A stretch of DNA of 18,165 nucleotides from Anaerolineales bacterium (lineage in GTDB: Bacteria > Chloroflexota > Anaerolineae > Anaerolineales > UBA6663): the NCBI GenBank assembly GCA_017999235.1, contig JAGOBN010000017.1, positions 1-18,165 on the forward strand, written 5' to 3'. Below the pieces are notes generated by a model, which was given only the letters and a program-made list of their open reading frames with translations, ran no database searches and was not told where the DNA came from. Positions 13,935 to 18,165 of this stretch are shown here, piece by piece. Within the stretch, counting starts at the first letter, position 1, and the number at the start of each line of letters is the position of its first letter. The position numbers were made by a program, and so were the translations under genes.

Positions 13935-14102
13935 TTAACTTCTAAGATCTGCTCCCAGTTGGCGCATGATCTCGAGCGCGTCCTCCCGGCCTCGGTGTTC
14001 GACGATTATGCCGCCGGCAATGCTGACCGCGGAGCTGCCGCGAACTCGAAAAGACCGACCTGTGACCGGGATGTCCAAGGCCGCTTGGTGTATGGCGGCA
14101 AC
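13935..14102 (-). pseudogene. C-terminal fragment of a second SnoaL-like protein
   Basis: The minus-strand frame reads AAIHQAALDIPVTGRSFRVR, then GSSAVSIAGGIIVEHRGRED and ends ALEIMRQLGADLRS with a stop. This matches the last third of the intact SnoaL protein at 10402 (GRKVSVTGMSIYRIANGQIVEHW ... LMQLG) in both order and spacing. The first two thirds are missing, because only about 40 bases separate the fragment from the stop of the cyclase gene upstream. It is a deletion remnant in the same relative place (downstream of a large regulator, same strand) as the intact copy. Confidence 0.7.
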
Positions 14103-14142
14103 TCCTGTGGGCCAGCCGCGCGGGTAGAGGCAAACGGCTGGG

Positions 14143-17100
14143 TCAGTCTTGATCAATCGCCCGGGTTTCTTCTCCCACTTCAGCCAGCAGCCCGCGCACA
14201 ACCGTCAGGTTCAAGAAAGACCTGCGCAAATCCAACGGCATGTGGAGGGCGAGATAGGTGACCGTCTGACCCGCCAAGCCCCGCAGTTCACGGGCCAGCG
14301 AGATATTGCCGCGCCGTGTCTCAAGTTCCGCGAGCGAGGCGAGGACCGGCCAGAGCATACGGCGCGATCCGAGGGCCGCAGCGGCGGTGCGTGCGGCGTG
14401 TAAAGCCGTGCTGGCTTCCGCTGCCCGAGCCTGGCCGCGCAAGGCCTGCCCTTTGAGGTAGAGCGCCTCCGGGAGATACGGACGCAGGGTCGCCCGCTCA
14501 AGCTCAGCCAGCAGACGGTCCATCTGGCGCTCCGCCCGGGGCAGATCGTTTAGCGCTAGAGCGAGTTCACCCTCCGCCAGAGCCAAAACATACTGACTGA
14601 ACAACAAGAGGCCGGCCGCATCGGACAGCCGGCGGCCTTCCTTGATCAACGCTTCGGCCGCCGATAGGTCGCCCAGCAATATTTGGAGGCGCGCTCGGAT
14701 CGCTACCAACGCAACCGCAGCCGCTGGCATGGGACGGGCGGCAGCCTGCGCCTGGGCCAATTCGACGAGTTGGCCGCCCTGGTCCAACTGCCCCAGGCTC
14801 GCATAGAGCCAGCCCAGATCGGCACGGATCAAGACGGCAAACACATGCCCCAGCGTCTCACCCAAGGCGATGGCCGCCTCCATACTGGCAATCGCTTGGG
14901 TCACCTCGCCTTGGTCGAAATAAATCTGGCCCACGATCAACTGGCTGCTGGCCTGGCTCCACCGGTTGCCAATCGAGTCGCCGAGGCGCCAGGCTTCCGC
15001 CGCAGCAGTCAGGGCTAAGTCATACGCGCCCGTCGCATACCGGCGAATGGCAGTATTCGCCAGATTGTCGGACAACATCGGCACATTCCCTAATTCGTGC
15101 CACAGGCGGCGGGCCTCCTCTAGGGACCGCAAGCTCTCTTGGCTCTGACAGGTCAGGACGTAAGCATAGGCCAGATCATTCAGGGTGAACGCCATTTGCT
15201 CACGCAGATTGAGCGCGCGCGCCAGCGCCAGAGACTGTTCGCCATACGCCACCGTCTGGTGGGGCTCCCCACCGCCAAAGACCCGGACGAGCATCAGGTT
15301 CCATAGGATCTTGCTCTCGGCGGCATGATCACCCAAAGCGTGCGCCAAGCGGGCCGCCCGCTCCAGAAGCCGGGAAGCCTTTTCAGCGTCATGCCATTGA
15401 TTAGGGATTGAGTGAATTTTGGCCTGAGCCATGATGGCAGCCAGTTCGAGGGCAGGGTCCAACTGGGTTTGGGCAGTAGCTTCCATTTCCCTATAGAGCG
15501 CCATCGCCTCGGGCAGACGAGCGCTCAGTTCCAAAGCCTGCCCAAGACTTGTATAGAGGTTTCGGAAGAACGCACCATCGGCAATCGGATTGCGCCGGGC
15601 GATTTCCAGGGCGCGCCCATAGTGCAAAGCGGCTTCCGGATTGGCATACACCCGCGCGGCGGCCTCTCCGGCACGCATCAAGTAATCCAGAGCCCGGGCG
15701 TCATCGCCGGCCGCATAGAAATGATGAGCCAGCACGGGGCCGGTAGCCCGCAGTTGGAGCTGCCCGGCATCCAAACGCTCCAAGGCCTGGCCCACTGCCA
15801 GGTGAAGTTGTCGGCGGTCTTGTTTAACCAGCGAGTTGTAAGCGGCTTCTTGTATCAAGGCGTGCCGAAAGATATATTCCGGTTCGGACTGAGTGACCGC
15901 CGGTTGAATCAACCCCGAGGCTTCCAGGGCTTCCAAGGGTGGCTGACCAGCCATCACCAAAGCCAGGAGCTGCACGGCAAATTGCCGCCCAATCACCGAG
16001 GCCACTCGCAAGGAGCGCCGGGCGTCTTCCGCCAGGTGGTCGATGCGGGCCCAAAGCAGCCCTTGGATGTTATCGGGGATATCCAGGGTGACGGCAGCCG
16101 GGGTAACGACCCAGCGGCTGTCATGCAGCTCAATGACGCCTCGTTCGAGCAAGGTCCGCAGGACTTCCTCCACAAAGAAAGGATTCCCCTCAGCCCGCCG
16201 CAGGATCAGACTGTGCATTTGCTCCGGCAAGATCTCTAGGTCGAGCAGGCGGTTGACCAATTGACCGCAGTCGGCTTCTGACAGCGGGGTCAGGTCAATT
16301 TCGATAAGCAAGTTGCCGGCCGCCCGACTAGCCGCGATCAGTCGCCCGCCGACCGTCCCGGGGTCCGGCCGCGCGAGCAGGCATAACACCACCGGCGCCT
16401 CCGCCGTCAATGGCATGAGCTCAATCAGGAGGTCAGTGGAGGAAGCGTCGGCCCAATGAATGTCATCGCATACAACCACGACCGGCTGGCGCTCCGCCAA
16501 AGCTCGCAGCCATTGGCTGATGGCGAATTGGTAGCGCTCCTGGAGCGCCGACGGGGCAAGCGCCTCGATATTGACCAAAGTTGCCCGCTCTAGCGGCAAA
16601 CTGAGCAGGTGCGCTATATACGGATAGACCTCGGCCGCGGCGTCGGCTAAAAGCGCCTGCGTTTGAGCTTCCAGGATCGCGTCCAATCCGGCTTCGGCCC
16701 CCGGCCGGGAGGTGAGCCACTTTCGCACGATATCGATCAACAGATGGTAGGCTAAACCCTGTCCATAAGATAGGCATCGGCCTTCCAGCCAATGCAGCGG
16801 CCGTTCTGGCAGGCTGGCCTCCGAAGCGGCTTTCCATTCAGACACCAGTCGACTCTTGCCTAAGCCGGCTTCACCCAGGAGAGTAATCAGACCGCCCCGG
16901 CCGGCCGTCAGAGTGTCTTCAACCGCGCGCAGCCGACTCAACTCGATGTCCCGGCCGATCAACCGACCTTCCCGACCGACGCTTGGCAGGCCGCGCCCAC
17001 GCGCCCGAGTCGCCTTAAGCGCGCGCCCCTCGAAAACGCGCACGGGTTCCGCTTTGCCTTTCACGTTGATCAATCCTAGGTCGGCGCCGTCGCAGATGGG

Positions 17101-17868
17101 CGCGACAAAACGGTAGGTGTATTCAGACATCAACACGGTCATCGGACGTGCGGCGGATTGCATGCGCGCGGCCAAATTGACGGCATCACCCATCGCTGTA
17201 TATTCATACTTGAGATTGCTGCCCACATTGCCAACAACCACCGATCCAGTGTTTAGCCCGACCCGAATGGCGAAGTCGATGCCATAGTCGCGGCGCACCT
17301 CGACCGCATAGAGCCGGATCGCCTCCACCAAATCAAAGGCCGCCCGCACGGCCCGCTCTGGGTCGTCCTCATGCGTCACGGGTGCGCCAAAAAAGGCTAG
17401 GATCGCGTCACCCATCAGGCGAGCGATGGTGCCCTCGTACCGATAGATCGCCGGTGACATTTGGTCGAAGGCCTGATTCATGATGGCCGTCCAGTCGTCT
17501 GGGTCCAGATTCTCGGCCAAGCTAGTCGAACCGACGACATCGGCAAACAAGCAAGTGACTGGCTTTCGTTCACCGCTGATATGGGCAGCACGTAGTTTTT
17601 GGGCTAACGGGACGGGCGTCGTGGCGGCCATGTGGGCTAGGCGGACGTTATCGGCCGTCGTCTGAATCGCGACCGGTTGTCCACAGGATGGGCAAAAGCG
17701 CCCACCGGCCGGCAAATCTGACCCGCAGTTCGAGCAGTGTCCGCCGGCCGCAGCAAGGGTTGCGCCACAATTAAAGCAGAACCGGGCATCGGCTGGATTG
17801 ATGGTCTGGCAACTCGCACAGCGTGGAGCTGGAGAGGGCTGGGATGGTGCGGCTGAGACGAGCGTCAT
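14143..17868 (-). CDS. Zinc-ribbon, class III nucleotide cyclase, STAND ATPase and TPR fusion protein
   Basis: This is a 1241-residue signalling protein. Two zinc ribbons come first: C17xxC20...C31xxC34 and C45xxC48...C59xxC62. The class III cyclase domain spans about 100-285 with metal-binding D110 (FADVVGST) and D154 (LMGDA), transition-state N231 and R235 (VNLAAR). The purine-contact positions hold R150 and T224 instead of the Lys/Asp of canonical adenylate cyclases. An ATPase follows: LIGRDIEL (303-310), Walker A GEAGLGKS (332-339), Walker B VVVVCDDIHWAD (462-473). The rest, about 700-1200, is TPR-like. No output HTH exists, so it probably makes a cyclic nucleotide or acts as a protein switch. 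ATG at 17866-17868 is the first start after an in-frame TAA; the AAGG directly touching it is too close to serve as a normal ribosome site, so a leaderless or atypical start is possible. Confidence 0.92.
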   Translation of the reverse strand: MTLVSAAPSQPSPAPRCASCQTINPADARFCFNCGATLAAAGGHCSNCGSDLPAGGRFCPSCGQPVAIQTTADNVRLAHMAATTPVPLAQKLRAAHISGERKPVTCLFADVVGSTSLAENLDPDDWTAIMNQAFDQMSPAIYRYEGTIARLMGDAILAFFGAPVTHEDDPERAVRAAFDLVEAIRLYAVEVRRDYGIDFAIRVGLNTGSVVVGNVGSNLKYEYTAMGDAVNLAARMQSAARPMTVLMSEYTYRFVAPICDGADLGLINVKGKAEPVRVFEGRALKATRARGRGLPSVGREGRLIGRDIELSRLRAVEDTLTAGRGGLITLLGEAGLGKSRLVSEWKAASEASLPERPLHWLEGRCLSYGQGLAYHLLIDIVRKWLTSRPGAEAGLDAILEAQTQALLADAAAEVYPYIAHLLSLPLERATLVNIEALAPSALQERYQFAISQWLRALAERQPVVVVCDDIHWADASSTDLLIELMPLTAEAPVVLCLLARPDPGTVGGRLIAASRAAGNLLIEIDLTPLSEADCGQLVNRLLDLEILPEQMHSLILRRAEGNPFFVEEVLRTLLERGVIELHDSRWVVTPAAVTLDIPDNIQGLLWARIDHLAEDARRSLRVASVIGRQFAVQLLALVMAGQPPLEALEASGLIQPAVTQSEPEYIFRHALIQEAAYNSLVKQDRRQLHLAVGQALERLDAGQLQLRATGPVLAHHFYAAGDDARALDYLMRAGEAAARVYANPEAALHYGRALEIARRNPIADGAFFRNLYTSLGQALELSARLPEAMALYREMEATAQTQLDPALELAAIMAQAKIHSIPNQWHDAEKASRLLERAARLAHALGDHAAESKILWNLMLVRVFGGGEPHQTVAYGEQSLALARALNLREQMAFTLNDLAYAYVLTCQSQESLRSLEEARRLWHELGNVPMLSDNLANTAIRRYATGAYDLALTAAAEAWRLGDSIGNRWSQASSQLIVGQIYFDQGEVTQAIASMEAAIALGETLGHVFAVLIRADLGWLYASLGQLDQGGQLVELAQAQAAARPMPAAAVALVAIRARLQILLGDLSAAEALIKEGRRLSDAAGLLLFSQYVLALAEGELALALNDLPRAERQMDRLLAELERATLRPYLPEALYLKGQALRGQARAAEASTALHAARTAAAALGSRRMLWPVLASLAELETRRGNISLARELRGLAGQTVTYLALHMPLDLRRSFLNLTVVRGLLAEVGEETRAIDQD

Positions 17869-17925
17869 CCTTCGCAGTTACTCCCAATCCGCTTGAGCGA
17901 GTCACCGGGAAAATCAGACCGATTA

Positions 17926-17936
17926 AGTATAGTATA
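17926..17936 (-). promoter_or_regulatory. Candidate -10 region of the cyclase gene
   Basis: On the minus strand two TATACT hexamers overlap by one base (17931-17936 and 17926-17931) about 60 bases before the start codon. No convincing -35 box is at the right distance, so the assignment is tentative. Confidence 0.35.
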
Positions 17937-18054
17937 AGCCCGACCGATTGGATGCCCCTGATCAAAAAAGCTACGGCGATTGCAAAGTCAAACCAGGGTG
18001 GTCATGAGATCAAGGAAAGTGGTCATGCCTACATCGGCGATAGTGTTGGCGAAC

Positions 18055-18165
18055 CTATACCGGTAGAGGCGCCGCGGTTGAAAATAGCCGCTTGAATGGT
18101 GAAGGACGAGCCTGGGTCAGAGGCTTGTCAGCCAGCCATCGACCCAGGCGGGTAAGGTTGATGGC
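18055..18165 (-). CDS. C-terminus of a transposase, running off the right edge
   Basis: A minus-strand frame enters from the right edge and codes 36 residues (AINLTRLGRWLADKP, a TQARPSPFKRLF segment, then a short tail) before TAG at 18055-18057. The pattern INLxRLxxWL...TRxSxFxRL is familiar to me from the ends of IS4/IS1182-like DDE transposases in this phylum, but too little is visible for a firm family. If correct, a mobile element begins right at the window edge, 186 bases upstream of the cyclase gene. Confidence 0.4.
   Translation of the reverse strand, partial: AINLTRLGRWLADKPLTQARPSPFKRLFSTAAPLPV

Overview
The window looks like a chromosomal stretch from an environmental, high-GC bacterium, most likely a member of the Chloroflexota (Anaerolineae-like). 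The basis is indirect: very large regulators that fuse a sensor or cyclase to a STAND-type ATPase and a TPR region, GCCGGC-rich coding DNA, SnoaL-like ester cyclases beside those regulators, and transposase scraps of IS families I associate with this phylum. No rRNA, tRNA or CRISPR array was seen.

Left end (1-2011). An AT-richer open reading frame enters from the left edge and is followed nine bases after its stop by a convincing integron attC site (476-560), so the left edge is the last visible gene cassette of an integron array. Immediately beyond the attC boundary lies an unrelated minus-strand cluster of small membrane proteins with a phage-lysis flavour (918-1328 and 661-888, then a third gene that starts at 664 and is cut at the attC boundary). 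Two strong hairpins and a pair of diverged direct repeats fill the space up to 2011.

Transport block (2012-5260), all minus strand. A CaCA-family cation/proton or cation/sodium exchanger (2012-3091) and a two-gene ABC-2 type exporter (ATPase 4090-5004, permease 3305-4093, overlapping by ATGA) are each preceded by a good sigma70-type promoter with a 17-base spacer. Each then has a near-identical leader made of two hairpins, the second a perfect stem running into a U-tract. The two copies differ by compensating changes in the terminator stem, which suggests a shared transcription-attenuating leader RNA.

Detoxification-like unit (5386-7433), plus strand. A TetR repressor sits behind a promoter with GACCGGTC operator repeats at the expected transcription start. 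A GT1-type glycosyltransferase follows it. A second, decayed glycosyltransferase copy (7488-7823) follows that.

Gene graveyard (7488-10400). This part holds a broken glycosyltransferase, a transposase fragment resembling an IS1-like family, about 1 kb with no recognisable gene, an NB-ARC/AfsR-type ATPase cut short at a 13-bp inverted repeat, and an IS66 transposase fragment.

Regulator block (10402-17868), minus strand. Reading in the direction of transcription: a 1241-aa zinc-ribbon/class III cyclase/ATPase/TPR protein, a SnoaL fragment, a 987-aa LuxR-family LAL regulator, and an intact SnoaL-like protein. The alternation regulator-SnoaL-regulator-SnoaL suggests a duplicated module that has lost most of one SnoaL copy. 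A transposase C-terminus reaches the right edge.

The observations I consider most worth a second look are the paired leader RNAs upstream of the two transporters, the attC site joined to a phage-like lysis cluster, and the duplicated regulator/SnoaL module with unusual purine-specifying residues in the cyclase.
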